The notes under the pieces were generated by a model that was not told the origin of the DNA, made no database searches, and was given only the letters and a program-made list of their open reading frames with translations. Below, in pieces: positions 45,414 through 55,487 of a stretch of 64,000 nt of DNA; position 1 is the first letter of the stretch, and every line of letters starts with the position of its first letter. The stretch lies in the NCBI GenBank assembly GCA_029565685.1, contig JAKQNR010000008.1, forward strand, positions 1 to 64,000, given 5' to 3'. The stretch is from a bacterium (GTDB lineage Bacteria > Zhuqueibacterota > Zhuqueibacteria > Residuimicrobiales > Residuimicrobiaceae). The position numbers and the translations under genes are program-made.

Positions 45414-45806
45414 ATGCTCAGACTTTCGAGAAAAACCGAATATTGCATTTTGGCTCTGCGCCATCTCTCCCGCCAGGGGGATCGGAGCGCCACGGTCAAA
45501 GACCTGGCCGCTGCGCTCGACCTCTCCCGTCCCCTGCTGGCCAAGCTGCTGCAGGAACTGGCGCGCAAAAGAATCGTGGTCTCCAGCCAGGGCGCTTCCG
45601 GCGGCTTTAGCCTGCACAAGGATCTGCGGCGGCTGTCGCTGATGCAACTGATCGAAATCATCGACGGCCCGGTCAGCCTGACGGCCTGCCGACGCGGCGG
45701 CCGCATGTGCTCCAGAGCGCCGGGATGCACGTTAAAAAAGTCCCTGGCCGTGGTGGAGGCGCGCATGCGCCTGGTGTTGAAAACCGTTAATGTGGCGGAT
45801 CTATGA
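45414..45806 (+). CDS. Rrf2-family Fe-S regulator of the SUF operon
   Basis: 130 residues, a winged helix-turn-helix Rrf2 protein ([50 protein letters not shown]). Three cysteines, C-X6-C-X5-C within [15 protein letters not shown], are placed like those that hold the cluster in IscR (C-X5-C-X5-C there). It should sense Fe-S status and control the operon through the operator just upstream. There is little ribosome-site spacing (AGG adjacent to ATG). Its stop overlaps the sufB start in an ATGA. Confidence 0.93.
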   Translation: MLRLSRKTEYCILALRHLSRQGDRSATVKDLAAALDLSRPLLAKLLQELARKRIVVSSQGASGGFSLHKDLRRLSLMQLIEIIDGPVSLTACRRGGRMCSRAPGCTLKKSLAVVEARMRLVLKTVNVADL

Positions 45807-47248
45807 ACGACGATGCAAACGCCCTGGAACAGCTCGCTCGGCAAGAGTACAAATACGGCTTTACCTCCGATATCGCCGCCGAGCAGGTCCCCAAAGGGCT
45901 GAACGAAGAGATCATCCGTATGATCTCGGCCAAGAAAAACGAACCGCCGTTCATGCTCGAATGGCGGCTGAACGCATTTCGCCATTGGCAAAAGATGAAG
46001 GAGCCGGCCTGGGCCAACGTACGCTACGGAACCATCGACTATCAGGACATCATCTACTATTCGGCGCCGAAATCGCACAGCGGGCCGAAAAGCCTGGCCG
46101 AGGTCGATCCAGCCATTCTCAGGCTGTATCAAAAACTGGGCATCCCCTTGACTGAACAGGAACAACTCGCCGGCGTAGCGGTCGATGCGGTGCTGGACAG
46201 CGTATCCGTGGCCACGACCTTTAAGGACAAGCTGGCGGAATTGGGCATCATCTTTTGTTCTTTTTCAGAGGCGGTGCAGCAGCACGCCGACAAGGTGGAG
46301 AGGTATCTCGGCTCCGTGGTGCCGTATACGGACAACTTTTTCGCCGCGCTCAACTCTGCGGTGTTCACCGACGGCTCCTTCGTCTATGTGCCCCTGGGCG
46401 TGCAATGCCCGATGGAGCTCTCCACCTACTTTCGCATCAACGCCGCCAATACCGGCCAGTTCGAACGCACGCTGATCATCGCGGATGAGGGCAGCAGCGT
46501 CAGTTATCTGGAGGGCTGCACCGCGCCCATCCGCGACGAGAACCAGCTGCACGCCGCCGTGGTCGAGCTGGTGGCGCAAAAGGACAGCCGCATCAAATAC
46601 TCTACGGTGCAGAACTGGTATCCGGGCGACCAGGAAGGCAAAGGCGGCGTCTACAATTTCGTCACCAAGCGCGGCCTGTGCGCGGGCGATCGCGCCAGAA
46701 TCTCCTGGACCCAGGTGGAGACCGGCTCCGCCATCACCTGGAAGTATCCGGGCTGCGTGCTCAAAGGCGATGATTCGGTCGGTGAGTTCTACTCCGTCGC
46801 CTTGACCACCCACCGACAGCAGGCGGACACAGGCACCAAAATGGTGCACATCGGTAAAAACACCCGCAGCACCATCGTATCCAAGGGCATCTCCGCCGGA
46901 TTCGGCCAGAACAGCTACCGCGGTCTGGTCAAAATGACCAAAAGCGCGACCAACGCACGCAACTTTTCCCAGTGCGACTCGATGCTCATCGGCAACCGCT
47001 GCGGCGCACACACGTTCCCCTATCTGGAGGTGCATAACCGCACAGCCAAGGTGGAGCATGAGGCGACAACGAGCAAAATCGGCGACGACCAGATCTTTTA
47101 TCTCAACCAGCGCGGCCTCAGCCGGGAGGATGCGGTCTCCATGATCGTCAACGGTTTTTGCAAAGAGGTGCTGGCCGAGCTGCCCATGGAGTTTGCGGTG
47201 GAAGCGAAAAAGCTGTTGAGCATCAGCCTCGAGGGCAGTGTGGGCTGA
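45803..47248 (+). CDS. sufB: Fe-S cluster assembly scaffold protein SufB
   Basis: 481 residues, full-length SufB. Motifs: [30 protein letters not shown], the conserved [50 protein letters not shown] and [26 protein letters not shown]. It builds clusters with SufC and SufD. Its start overlaps the regulator stop (ATGA). Confidence 0.97.
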   Translation: MNDDANALEQLARQEYKYGFTSDIAAEQVPKGLNEEIIRMISAKKNEPPFMLEWRLNAFRHWQKMKEPAWANVRYGTIDYQDIIYYSAPKSHSGPKSLAEVDPAILRLYQKLGIPLTEQEQLAGVAVDAVLDSVSVATTFKDKLAELGIIFCSFSEAVQQHADKVERYLGSVVPYTDNFFAALNSAVFTDGSFVYVPLGVQCPMELSTYFRINAANTGQFERTLIIADEGSSVSYLEGCTAPIRDENQLHAAVVELVAQKDSRIKYSTVQNWYPGDQEGKGGVYNFVTKRGLCAGDRARISWTQVETGSAITWKYPGCVLKGDDSVGEFYSVALTTHRQQADTGTKMVHIGKNTRSTIVSKGISAGFGQNSYRGLVKMTKSATNARNFSQCDSMLIGNRCGAHTFPYLEVHNRTAKVEHEATTSKIGDDQIFYLNQRGLSREDAVSMIVNGFCKEVLAELPMEFAVEAKKLLSISLEGSVG

Positions 47249-47310
47249 TGCATCGGAAGAGCGATTAATTTTTTTAACTCGTAGAAGAGCCTCTTTCACG
47301 GAGCAAATAC

Positions 47311-48072
47311 ATGTTAGTCATCGACCGCCTTCACGCTTCCGTCGAAGGCAATAAAATACTCAAAGGCATCAGCCTGCACATTCTGCCGGGCGAGGTGCAC
47401 GCGATCATGGGCCCCAATGGGTCCGGCAAGAGCACCTTGGCCCAGGTGCTGACTGGACGGCCCGAGTACACGGTCACCGCCGGCTCTGTACATTTTCAGG
47501 GCAAGGATCTGCTGGCCATGGCTCCAGAGGAGCGGGCGCGTGAAGGGCTTTTTCTCGCCTTTCAATACCCAGTGGAAATCCCCGGCGTCAACACCTCCTA
47601 CTTTCTTCATACCGCGTTGAACGAAGTGCGCCGCCATCGCGGGCTGCCGCCCATGTCCGCCGGCGACTTTATCAAATGGATTCGCGAAAAAGCCGCAGGC
47701 GTGGAAATGGATTCCTCCTTCCTTAACCGCTCGGTGAATGAAGGTTTTTCCGGCGGCGAAAAAAAACGCAACGAGGTTCTGCAGATGGCCGTGCTGGAAC
47801 CGCGCCTGGCGGTTCTTGACGAGACCGATTCAGGACTGGACATCGATGCGCTCAAAATCGTCGCTCAGGGCGTCAACCGTCTGCGCCGCCGGGAGAACAG
47901 TTTTCTGGTGATCACGCACTACCAACGGCTGCTGAACTATATCGTTCCGGATGTGGTCCACGTGCTCTACGACGGCCGCATCGTCAAAACCGGCGGCAAA
48001 GAGCTGGCCCTGGACCTGGAGGCCCATGGCTATGATGAGATAAAAACACAACAATCCCTCAGGCCCTCATGA
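47311..48072 (+). CDS. sufC: Fe-S assembly ATPase SufC
   Basis: 253 residues. Walker [10 protein letters not shown], signature [20 protein letters not shown] (SufC-type, with FSGGEKKR), Walker [18 protein letters not shown]-loop [12 protein letters not shown]. Its ATPase cycle opens the SufB-SufD scaffold. GGAG before ATG 47311; it overlaps sufD (ATGA). Confidence 0.97.
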   Translation: MLVIDRLHASVEGNKILKGISLHILPGEVHAIMGPNGSGKSTLAQVLTGRPEYTVTAGSVHFQGKDLLAMAPEERAREGLFLAFQYPVEIPGVNTSYFLHTALNEVRRHRGLPPMSAGDFIKWIREKAAGVEMDSSFLNRSVNEGFSGGEKKRNEVLQMAVLEPRLAVLDETDSGLDIDALKIVAQGVNRLRRRENSFLVITHYQRLLNYIVPDVVHVLYDGRIVKTGGKELALDLEAHGYDEIKTQQSLRPS

Positions 48073-49370
48073 AACCTTTTGCTGAACTCTTGGCCGGGTG
48101 GGAGAAAAAAAATCAGACCCGGATGCCGGAATCGTTGCAGGCGCTCAAACAGACTGGACGGGAGCAATTTTTCCGTCAAGGACTTCCGACCCGACGCCAT
48201 GAAGCATGGCGTTTTACCGACATAGAGCAGATCAGCGAGATCGACTGGCGCGCTGCGGCTGCGCCGCCGCTCACAGGGGCGATCGATCTGCTGCGGCCGC
48301 TGACCTACTGGGACAGCGACGCGTTTCGCCTGGTCTTCGTAAACGGCCGTTTGAATCCGGAATGGTCCACACGCCGCACGGATATCAAAGGATTACGTCT
48401 GACCACGGCAGCGGAGATTTTGCAGGGCAACGGAAAAGCCGCGTGGCAACAGCACCTGGGCCGGATTGCCGATTCGGCGGAGTTTCCGTTCACCAGCCTC
48501 AACACCGCTCTGTTTGAACAGGGCGCTTTTATCGAGGTGGAGAGCGGCGTTGAACTCAGCCGCCCTATCCACCTTTACTATGTCAGTGTGGGCGACGGCG
48601 CAGCCGCGGTGCATCCGCGCAATCTATTTGTCCTCGGCCCTTCCAGCCGGACCACCATAGTGGAAACGTTTATCGGCCTTGGCGGTTATCTCACCAACCA
48701 TGTTTCAGAATGGCTGTTGCACGACAACGCTGCGGTGGATCATTATAAAGTGCAAAGAGAGGCGCTCTCCGCTTTTCATGTGAGTCGGACAGCGGTCCAT
48801 CAACAGGCTAACAGCCGCTATCAATGCCACGTTTTTTCCTTTGGCAGCCGTCTGGAGCGCACCGATCTGACCGTGACTCTGGACGGCGCCGAAGTTGAGA
48901 CCGGGCTGGATGGGTTATACCTGGCCCAAAGTGGACAGTGGATCGATCATCATACGCTGCTCCACCACCAGCAGCCTCATGGCAACAGCCGTCAATTATA
49001 CAAAGGCATTCTAACCGGCGAGGGCGGAGCGGTGTTCAACGGCCGCATCAAAGTGTCGGCGGACGCGCAAAAAACCGACGCGCTGCAATCGAACAAAAAC
49101 CTGCTCCTCTCCGACGGGGCGACGGTACACGCACAGCCGCAGCTGGAGATTTCAGCCGATGATGTGCGCTGCACCCATGGCGGCACAGTCGGACAACTGG
49201 ATCCAGAGGCGCTGTTCTACCTGCAGACCCGTGGATTAAGCCGAAAGGACGCCGTCGGTTTGCTCGTGCACGCCTTTGCCGGAGAGATCGTCGACCGCAT
49301 TCGTACGCCAATTCTGCGCGGGCAGGTGGAGACCTGGGTGCACGAGTTTCTGCAGCGGGAAACAGAATGA
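48069..49370 (+). CDS. sufD: Fe-S assembly protein SufD
   Basis: 433 residues, SufB paralogue. [21 protein letters not shown] at the start and the beta-helix core with [18 protein letters not shown] near the end match SufD. It pairs with SufB and SufC. The stop overlaps the sufT-like gene (ATGA). Confidence 0.95.
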   Translation: MKPFAELLAGWEKKNQTRMPESLQALKQTGREQFFRQGLPTRRHEAWRFTDIEQISEIDWRAAAAPPLTGAIDLLRPLTYWDSDAFRLVFVNGRLNPEWSTRRTDIKGLRLTTAAEILQGNGKAAWQQHLGRIADSAEFPFTSLNTALFEQGAFIEVESGVELSRPIHLYYVSVGDGAAAVHPRNLFVLGPSSRTTIVETFIGLGGYLTNHVSEWLLHDNAAVDHYKVQREALSAFHVSRTAVHQQANSRYQCHVFSFGSRLERTDLTVTLDGAEVETGLDGLYLAQSGQWIDHHTLLHHQQPHGNSRQLYKGILTGEGGAVFNGRIKVSADAQKTDALQSNKNLLLSDGATVHAQPQLEISADDVRCTHGGTVGQLDPEALFYLQTRGLSRKDAVGLLVHAFAGEIVDRIRTPILRGQVETWVHEFLQRETE

Positions 49371-49690
49371 AAACGGAAAAGAGCGACACAGAGCGCCGGG
49401 AGCAGACGATTCATGCGCTGCGCCTCTGCTATGATCCCGAAATTCCGCTCAACATCTACGATCTGGGTTTGATCTATGATATCGATGTGGACGATCCTGA
49501 TCGCATTTCGATCCGCATGACCCTCACCTCGCCGCACTGTCCGGCGGCGGAAATTCTGCCGCGTCAGGTCAAAAAGGCGGTCGCCGCGATGACCGGCGTG
49601 AAAGAAGTGGCTGTCACTTTGGTATGGGATCCGCCCTGGAGCATAAATCGTATGAGTGAAGAGGCCCGGCTGGAGTTGGGCTGGTTGTAA
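49367..49690 (+). CDS. sufT: SufT-like MIP18/DUF59 Fe-S maturation protein
   Basis: 107 residues. IHALRLCYDPEIPLNIYDLGLIYDIDVDD opens the MIP18 domain; MTLTSPHCPAAEILPRQVKKAV holds the CPxAE motif with the functional Cys; WDPPWSINRMSEEARLELG is the typical end. It helps transfer Fe-S clusters to target proteins. It is translationally coupled to sufD by ATGA. Confidence 0.9.
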   Translation: MKTEKSDTERREQTIHALRLCYDPEIPLNIYDLGLIYDIDVDDPDRISIRMTLTSPHCPAAEILPRQVKKAVAAMTGVKEVAVTLVWDPPWSINRMSEEARLELGWL

Positions 49691-49728
49691 GCTGGGTCAG
49701 AACTGTTAAGTGCATACAGGAAAAAACG

Positions 49729-50058
49729 ATGCCCTGGATTTCATTGATGGCTTTGTCCGAACTGGTGGAGAACATCCCGCGTTCGGTCAGAGTGTCCGGA
49801 AAAAAGCTCCTCGTGCTGAGGCAAGGGGATCGAGTGTACGCGATGGAGGACCGCTGTACCCATGAAGACAATCCCCTGGTCGACGGCGCTGTGAGCGCTG
49901 GAAAAATCGCCTGTCCCAGGCACGGCGCTCTGTTCGATCTGGCGTCGGGCGCAGCCCTGACGCCGCCGGCGTACGAGGCGGTGAACGTGTATCCGGTGAC
50001 GGTGGAGAAAGATGTGGTTCAAATCGATGTAACGAAAGAGACCGGTTATGGCTCTTGA
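49729..50058 (+). CDS. Rieske-type [2Fe-2S] ferredoxin
   Basis: 109 residues. Cluster ligands: Cys43 and His45 in CTHEDNPL, and Cys62 and His65 in CPRHGALFD (typical C-x-H, C-x-x-H). GDRVYAMEDRCTHEDN is the dioxygenase/NirD ferredoxin type. AGGA before ATG 49729. It overlaps sufS by 11 bases, so it is part of the operon. It may pass electrons for cluster assembly or be a first client; this is inference. Confidence 0.88.
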   Translation: MPWISLMALSELVENIPRSVRVSGKKLLVLRQGDRVYAMEDRCTHEDNPLVDGAVSAGKIACPRHGALFDLASGAALTPPAYEAVNVYPVTVEKDVVQIDVTKETGYGS

Positions 50059-51274
50059 GGTGGATAAAATCCGTCGGGACTTTCCCCTCTTTCAGCAGGC
50101 GGATAAAGAAGGCTGGGTATATCTGGACAGCGCGGCCACTTCGCAAAAGCCTCGAAGCGTGTTGGCGGCCATGAATCAGTTTTACGAGCAGGAGAACGCC
50201 AACGCCCATCGCAGCAGCTATGCGCTGGCAGAGCGAGCGACGCTTCGTTATGAAGCGGCGCGGGAACGCGTTCGCAGGTTCATCAACGCGGCTGCGACCG
50301 AAGAGATCATCTTCACCCGCAACACCACGGAATCCATCAATCTGGCTGCTTTCGGCTGGGCGGGCAAATTTCTTCGCCCCGGCGATGAGATTCTGATCAG
50401 CGAAATGGAGCACCACAGCAACCTGGTGCCGTGGCAACGGGTGTGCCAAAGCACTGGCGCACAGCTGAAATTCGTCGAGTTCGACGAACAGGGCCGGTTA
50501 GTCATGAAGCAGTTCCACCAGCTGCTGGGGCCGCGCACCCGACTGGTCGCAGTGGCGCACATGTCCAACAGTCTGGGCACCATCCATCCGATGGAGGCGA
50601 TGATCGCAGCCGCGCATCGAGCCGGCAGCCTGGTTTTAATCGACGCAGCCCAAAGCGCCCCCCATGCCCGCCTGGATGTGCAGGCTTTGGACGCGGACTT
50701 TATCGCTTTCTCAGCTCATAAGATGCTCGGCCCCCTGGGCATCGGCGTATTATATGGCCGGCGTTCATTGCTGGAGGAAATGGATCCGCTGTTATTCGGC
50801 GGCAACATGATCGGCCGGGTCGAACACTTGAAAACCACCTGGAACGATCTGCCTTGGAAGCTGGAAGCCGGCACGCAGAATCTGGCCGGCGCCGTCGGTC
50901 TGGCGGCAGCCCTGGATTACCTGGACGAACTCGGCATGGAGGCGATCGAAGCGCACGATAGGATGCTCGGCCAGATGGCGATACAGCAACTTTGCGCCAT
51001 CCCCGGTATTCGTGTGTATGGCCCGCCGGACGCTCACGGGCCGGTGGTGTCGTTCAACCTGGAGAACATTCACCCCCATGATTTGGCCACCTTTCTGGAC
51101 CAGGAACGCGTGGCGGTTCGCTCCGGCCATCATTGCTGCCAACTGGTCATGAAACGGCTCAGGGTGGCGGCCACGGCGCGTGCCAGTTTCTACCTGTATA
51201 ACGATGAGGAAGATGTACGCCGGTTGGCCGCCGCGCTTTATCAAGCGAAGGACTATTTCAAAAAATGGCTCTAG
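50048..51274 (+). CDS. sufS: SufS-type cysteine desulfurase
   Basis: 408 residues, PLP class V aminotransferase fold. Lys225 (SAHKMLGPLGIGVLYG) binds PLP; the active Cys363 is in RSGHHCCQLVMK (usual form RAGHHCAQP). LDSAATSQKP and NAHRSSYALAERATLRYE are type II SufS signs. It removes sulfur from cysteine and passes it to SufU. It overlaps both neighbours by about 10 bases. Confidence 0.96.
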   Translation: MALEVDKIRRDFPLFQQADKEGWVYLDSAATSQKPRSVLAAMNQFYEQENANAHRSSYALAERATLRYEAARERVRRFINAAATEEIIFTRNTTESINLAAFGWAGKFLRPGDEILISEMEHHSNLVPWQRVCQSTGAQLKFVEFDEQGRLVMKQFHQLLGPRTRLVAVAHMSNSLGTIHPMEAMIAAAHRAGSLVLIDAAQSAPHARLDVQALDADFIAFSAHKMLGPLGIGVLYGRRSLLEEMDPLLFGGNMIGRVEHLKTTWNDLPWKLEAGTQNLAGAVGLAAALDYLDELGMEAIEAHDRMLGQMAIQQLCAIPGIRVYGPPDAHGPVVSFNLENIHPHDLATFLDQERVAVRSGHHCCQLVMKRLRVAATARASFYLYNDEEDVRRLAAALYQAKDYFKKWL

Positions 51275-51741
51275 ATGAACTCTACCAGGAAATCCTGCTG
51301 GATCATTACAAACATCCGCGCAATAAAGGTCGAGTGGAAAATGCCGATCTCTCTGTGGAGCTGAAAAATCCGTTTTGCGGCGATGAGATCCTATTGACCG
51401 TGCGTTTTGAGCAGGATAAAATTTCCGACATGGCCTTTGAAGGCCAGGGCTGCGTCATCAGTCAGGCGTCCGCTTCATTGATGACCGAAAAGATCAAAGG
51501 ACTTGGTATCGACGACGCCAAGCAGGTGATCGAGCGGTTTCAGCGCATGCTAAAGAGGGAGGAGGACGAGCACAGCGACGCGGTCTGCAGCGCCGCCTGC
51601 CGTCACCATGCGTCGGATGAAGAGCTGGATGAGTTGAACGCCCTGCAGGGCGTTTGTGAGTACCCCTCGCGCGTCAAATGCGCGATGCTGGCCTGGCGAT
51701 CTCTGATGCAGGCCCTTGAGCAAAGAAAGCAGACCCCTTAA
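51265..51741 (+). CDS. sufU: Sulfur-transfer protein SufU (with extra cysteines)
   Basis: 158 residues. Zinc/sulfur ligands: Cys38 and Asp40 in NPFCGDEI, Cys63 in GQGCVISQASASLM, Cys139 in YPSRVKCAMLAWRSL. Between them an insert carries two additional cysteines and histidines (Cys108, Cys112, His114, His115), not normal for SufU. It takes sulfur from SufS. Last gene of the operon, 24 bases from a convergent gene; no terminator seen. Confidence 0.93.
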   Translation: MALDELYQEILLDHYKHPRNKGRVENADLSVELKNPFCGDEILLTVRFEQDKISDMAFEGQGCVISQASASLMTEKIKGLGIDDAKQVIERFQRMLKREEDEHSDAVCSAACRHHASDEELDELNALQGVCEYPSRVKCAMLAWRSLMQALEQRKQTP

Positions 51742-51765
51742 ACCGCGGCGGACAGACTCGTCGCT

Positions 51766-52137
51766 CTACTCGGACTCGATGCTGGGCGCCGGAAAGGAGA
51801 TGTGAGGAAAGCAGGGCAGGGTTCCATCTTCATACATCTCCCGGGCCTCTTCCTCATCGCGTGGAAATACGTTGCAAACCTCTGGTTTGACATCGAACTC
51901 ATGCAAACGGCAGCCGCGCGCGTTTTCTTTCAAGAACACGCAGCCGCGTCCGTTCGTGCGGGTGCGGTAATAAAGCTCTCCGTCCTCCTCGGTCGGACCG
52001 GTAAAATCCTCGGCCGTGGCGTAGCCATCGCGGATGAGTCGTTCGCGCTCTTCCGGCCGCACGTCCACGCCGTAAAAACAACAAGCGTCGTGACAGGGGA
52101 AATTCAAGCAATCAAAGACAAACGCTTCCTCGCTCAT
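51766..52137 (-). CDS. YkgJ-like cysteine-cluster protein, copy 1
   Basis: 123 residues. Pattern FDCLNFPCHDACCFYGVDV, then RTNGRGCVFLKENARGCRLHEFDVKPEVCNVFP, with about eight cysteines in the CxxxxxC...CC and GC..L....GC..H..KP..C arrangement of the YkgJ (zinc or Fe-S-binding) domain. Function unknown. It is the paralogue of the gene at 52249-52608 and converges on the SUF operon. Confidence 0.82.
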   Translation of the reverse strand: MSEEAFVFDCLNFPCHDACCFYGVDVRPEERERLIRDGYATAEDFTGPTEEDGELYYRTRTNGRGCVFLKENARGCRLHEFDVKPEVCNVFPRDEEEAREMYEDGTLPCFPHISFPAPSIESE

Positions 52138-52248
52138 ACTCTTACCTTTTCAGTTGTGGTTTGCCTGCAGCCGGCTGAAGAACCACGGCGGCGCGCCTTT
52201 GCGGCAACTCGATGCATGGTCGGCATGATATAATTACATTGCAAAGTC

Positions 52249-52608
52249 TTACCAGGTGCAGCGTCCCGTGTCTCGATCAAAAATCCGGTGATGAAAACAC
52301 GGCATGGCGCCTTCCTCATACATCTCTTGTGCATCCTCCAGATCATAGGGAAAATAGATGCAGATCTCCGGCTTGACGCCTTTCGCATGCAGACGGCAGC
52401 CGCGGTCGGGATGCAGAAACACACATCCTCGTTCAGTCACCTGCGTGTGATAATAGACGCCGTCCTCTTCAACGATCGGATGAGGATCAAAATCCTCCTC
52501 GGTCCCCAGTCCGGAGGCGATGATACGATTCTTTTCCTCTTCCGTGGCACGCACCCCCAGGCGGCAGCAGCCGTCCTGGCAGGGAAAAGTCATACAGTCA
52601 AATGTCAT
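52249..52608 (-). CDS. YkgJ-like cysteine-cluster protein, copy 2
   Basis: 119 residues. FDCMTFPCQDGCCRLGVRA, VTERGCVFLHPDRGCRLHAKGVKPEICIYFPYDLEDAQEMYEEGAMPCFHH. The order and spacing of cysteines match copy 1 closely, and the middle segments are also alike (EEDG-x-YY-T-x-x-x-x-RGC). GGAAGG lies before ATG 52608. This is a tandem duplication, oriented toward the SUF genes. Confidence 0.82.
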   Translation of the reverse strand: MTFDCMTFPCQDGCCRLGVRATEEEKNRIIASGLGTEEDFDPHPIVEEDGVYYHTQVTERGCVFLHPDRGCRLHAKGVKPEICIYFPYDLEDAQEMYEEGAMPCFHHRIFDRDTGRCTW

Positions 52609-52712
52609 GAGTACCTTCCTTGAAAAAAATTCAGTCTTTAATATAAAACTTTTTTATTTGTATTGCCAGAGGATATTTGTAATTTTCAAAAAAAATATAC
52701 AACACCAAGGCC

Positions 52713-54113
52713 ATGGAACTAATCGCCTACTTAAAAACATTGTTCGGCGACGAATTGCCCGCCTTTCTCGCCGCCGCGCCGGAACCGCCGACGGTAGCGG
52801 TGAATGTGTTTAAATGCGATCGCAGGCGTTTTGTCCATAAACTGGACCAGTGGGGGATGAGTTACAGTCCGCATCCTGTAGAACCGGCAAGCTATATCCT
52901 CGAATCCGATCCCCTGCCGCTCAGCCACACGCTCTCTTTTTTTATCGGCGATTTTCGCTATCAGGGCGTCTCGTCGCAGCTGCCCGCTTTGGCTCTCGAT
53001 CCACAGCCCGGAGAGACGGTGCTCGATCTTGCCGCTGCCCCCGGCGGCAAATCCATTCAGATCGCCGCGTTGATGAACAACCAGGGGCGCTTACTGTTGA
53101 ACGACTCGTCCCTCAAACGCATGGAACCTTTGATGGCCAACCTCAGTCGGGCGGCAGTGGTCAACGATGTGCTGCTGAATCTGCCCGGACAGAAGATCGG
53201 CCGGCTGTTGCCCGAGTTCTTTGACCGGGTTCTGGTGGATGCGCCGTGCTCAGGTTTGAACTTTTACAGCGACCGGCTGCAGCGACAGCAGTGGAACGCT
53301 CATTATCTGCAGACGATCGTCAACATTCAGGAGCAGCTGCTCATCTCCGCGGTCAAGGCGGCCAAGGTCAACGGCGTGATCGTGTATTCGACCTGTTCCA
53401 TGACGCCGGAAGAAAACGAAATGGTGCTGCAGCGCATTCTGCAGCGTTACCCGGTGAGGGTGGAGACTGCGCCGAAGTGGACGCTGCGTTCAGCCAGGCC
53501 CGGGTGGCGCTATTATCAGGAACGGGCTTTTCCCTCCGACCTGCAAAAGACGCTGCGCATCTATCCCTTTCCAGATCCCATGGAGGGCTTTTTCCTCGCG
53601 CGTCTGCGCAAGACCGCAGGCCTGCCGATCAGGCCGGTGAACCAGCCGGTCCGCTGGCTGCCGACCCAGCGCTTTGATGATCCGCGAATTTTGCCCATCC
53701 TGACCAATCTGCACCAACTCTGGGGCATCGAACCGTCCTTCTTTGCACCCTACCGGTTCCGCGTCAATACGCACAAACTCTGGCTTACCACGGATGCCTG
53801 GCCGGAGATCCCGGACACGGGTCTGGTCAAGACCGGCCTGCCCCTGGCAGTGAAAAAATCCCATTTTTGGAAGCTCACCAGCAGTGCTGCCCAGTGGTTG
53901 AGCGGCCGCATCACGGCCTCGCTGATGGAGCTCTCCTCCAATCAGCTGCACCAGCTTTTAAGTAAAGGGGAAACACCCCATCCCGGTGAGGCTCTGCGCT
54001 ATTACGCGGCCACCCGCCATGGCAAGCCCATCGGCGTGGTTTCACAGTCACATGGAGTGCTCAAGTTAAAGATTCCCCATTCCTTCAAGTTGGTGCAGGA
54101 TGCGGACGTCTGA
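52713..54113 (+). CDS. RsmB/RsmF-type rRNA (cytosine-5) methyltransferase
   Basis: 466 residues. SAM motif VLDLAAAPGGKSIQIA, catalytic pair DAPCSG (motif IV) and STCSMTPEENEMVL (motif VI), followed by a C-terminal region (LRVNTHKLW... and HGKPIGVVSQSHGVLKLK) that resembles the RsmF/PUA-like tail. It methylates rRNA cytosines. The exact target site is not readable. Start ATG 52713 has a weak ribosome site (AGG). Confidence 0.9.
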   Translation: MELIAYLKTLFGDELPAFLAAAPEPPTVAVNVFKCDRRRFVHKLDQWGMSYSPHPVEPASYILESDPLPLSHTLSFFIGDFRYQGVSSQLPALALDPQPGETVLDLAAAPGGKSIQIAALMNNQGRLLLNDSSLKRMEPLMANLSRAAVVNDVLLNLPGQKIGRLLPEFFDRVLVDAPCSGLNFYSDRLQRQQWNAHYLQTIVNIQEQLLISAVKAAKVNGVIVYSTCSMTPEENEMVLQRILQRYPVRVETAPKWTLRSARPGWRYYQERAFPSDLQKTLRIYPFPDPMEGFFLARLRKTAGLPIRPVNQPVRWLPTQRFDDPRILPILTNLHQLWGIEPSFFAPYRFRVNTHKLWLTTDAWPEIPDTGLVKTGLPLAVKKSHFWKLTSSAAQWLSGRITASLMELSSNQLHQLLSKGETPHPGEALRYYAATRHGKPIGVVSQSHGVLKLKIPHSFKLVQDADV

Positions 54114-54175
54114 CGGCCGCATTCCGGTTGCCAAGACCTGCCAGTCTGTCGCCCATGTCCAAGCCGCTTTTTTGC

Positions 54176-54204
54176 TTGTAAATGCTGACACGTTTTAATA
54201 TATT
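54176..54204 (+). promoter_or_regulatory. Sigma70-like promoter of the Gfo/Idh-isomerase operon
   Basis: TTGTAA (54176-54181), spacer 17, TATATT (54199-54204), about 93 bases before ATG 54297. Confidence 0.6.
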
Positions 54205-54296
54205 TGCTTTCAATGGAGCAAAAATGCACACGCCGGGGGCTGACAGGAGCCGGCGCCTGATTTCTGTTTTTGAGCACTCTAACAAGGAGGTCGGAA

Positions 54297-55445
54297 ATGC
54301 AATCTATTCGTACAGCGATCATCGGTGCGGGTTTTATGGGCCCGACGCACACGGAAGCGCTGCGACGCCTCGGCATCGAGGTCGCAGGCATTCTGGGTGT
54401 GGATGAAGCCGAATCGACCAAGGCGGCGCAGAAACTGGGGCTGCCCCGGGCCTATTTAAGCTATACCGAAGTGCTTAAAGATAAAAACGTCCATGCCGTT
54501 CATATTACTACGCCCAACCGGCTGCACTTTCAAATGGCGCGCGACGCGCTTAAAGCCGGCAAACACGTGCTGTGCGAAAAACCGCTGGCCATGAACACGC
54601 GCGAGACCGCAGCGCTGGTGGATCTGGCCAAGAAAAGCAAACTCGCCGCCTGCGTGAATTACAATCTGCGCTACTATCCGCTGTGCATGGAAGCGCGCGA
54701 GATGGTGCAGGAAAACCGGCTGGGCAAAGTGCATTCGATCGTCGGCAGTTATGTGCAGGATTGGCTGCTTTATCAAACGGATTACAACTGGCGCATCCTG
54801 GCGGAAGAGGGCGGCAGTCTGCGCGCCATCGCCGACATCGGCACCCATTGGCTGGATATGGTGCAATATATCACCGGACTGCGGGTCGTCGCCCTGTGCG
54901 CCGACTTGCTCACCATCTTTCCGATCCGCAAACGGCCTAAAGGAGAGGTGGAATCCTTTTCCGGCAAGGTGCAGAAAATCCAGGCTACGGAAGACATAAC
55001 GGTCAACACCGAAGACGGCGGCGCCATTCTCCTGCGCTTTGACAACGGCGCCAAAGGCACCCTGTTCGTCTCGCAGATCAGCGCCGGCCGCAAAAATTGC
55101 CTGCGCTGGGAGATCAGCGGCAGTAAGAGCGGCGCTTATTGGGACAGCGAAACGCCCAACGAAATGTGGCTGGGCTATCGCGACAAACCCAATGAAAAGC
55201 TAATCAAGGATCCAGGCCTGCTTTCCGAAGCAGTGCGACCCTACGTGAGCTATCCCGGCGGCCACAATGAAGGCTATCCGGATACATTCAAACAATGCTT
55301 CAAGGCTTTTTACGCCTATATCGCCAAAGGCGATTATAAAGCCAAACCGACTTTTCCGACGTTTTTGGACGGTCACCGCGAACTGGCCTTGTGTGAAGCC
55401 ATCGCCAAAAGCAACAAAAAGAACAGCTGGGTGACTGTGGAGTAA
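54297..55445 (+). CDS. Cytoplasmic Gfo/Idh/MocA family oxidoreductase
   Basis: 382 residues from ATG 54297 (AAGGAGG before it). Rossmann AIIGAGFMGPTHTEAL, then HITTPNRLHFQMARDALKAGKHVLCEKPLAMN with the classic EKP motif. DIGTHWLDMVQYITGL follows in the C-terminal domain. Unlike the Tat protein at 1771-3192 it has no signal peptide. It is followed by a TIM-barrel isomerase: together a sugar or polyol degradation pair. Confidence 0.92.
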   Translation: MQSIRTAIIGAGFMGPTHTEALRRLGIEVAGILGVDEAESTKAAQKLGLPRAYLSYTEVLKDKNVHAVHITTPNRLHFQMARDALKAGKHVLCEKPLAMNTRETAALVDLAKKSKLAACVNYNLRYYPLCMEAREMVQENRLGKVHSIVGSYVQDWLLYQTDYNWRILAEEGGSLRAIADIGTHWLDMVQYITGLRVVALCADLLTIFPIRKRPKGEVESFSGKVQKIQATEDITVNTEDGGAILLRFDNGAKGTLFVSQISAGRKNCLRWEISGSKSGAYWDSETPNEMWLGYRDKPNEKLIKDPGLLSEAVRPYVSYPGGHNEGYPDTFKQCFKAFYAYIAKGDYKAKPTFPTFLDGHRELALCEAIAKSNKKNSWVTVE

Positions 55446-55487
55446 ACCGCAGCCTGCCGCAGCGGTTTCATCAGCAAGGAGCTTGTC

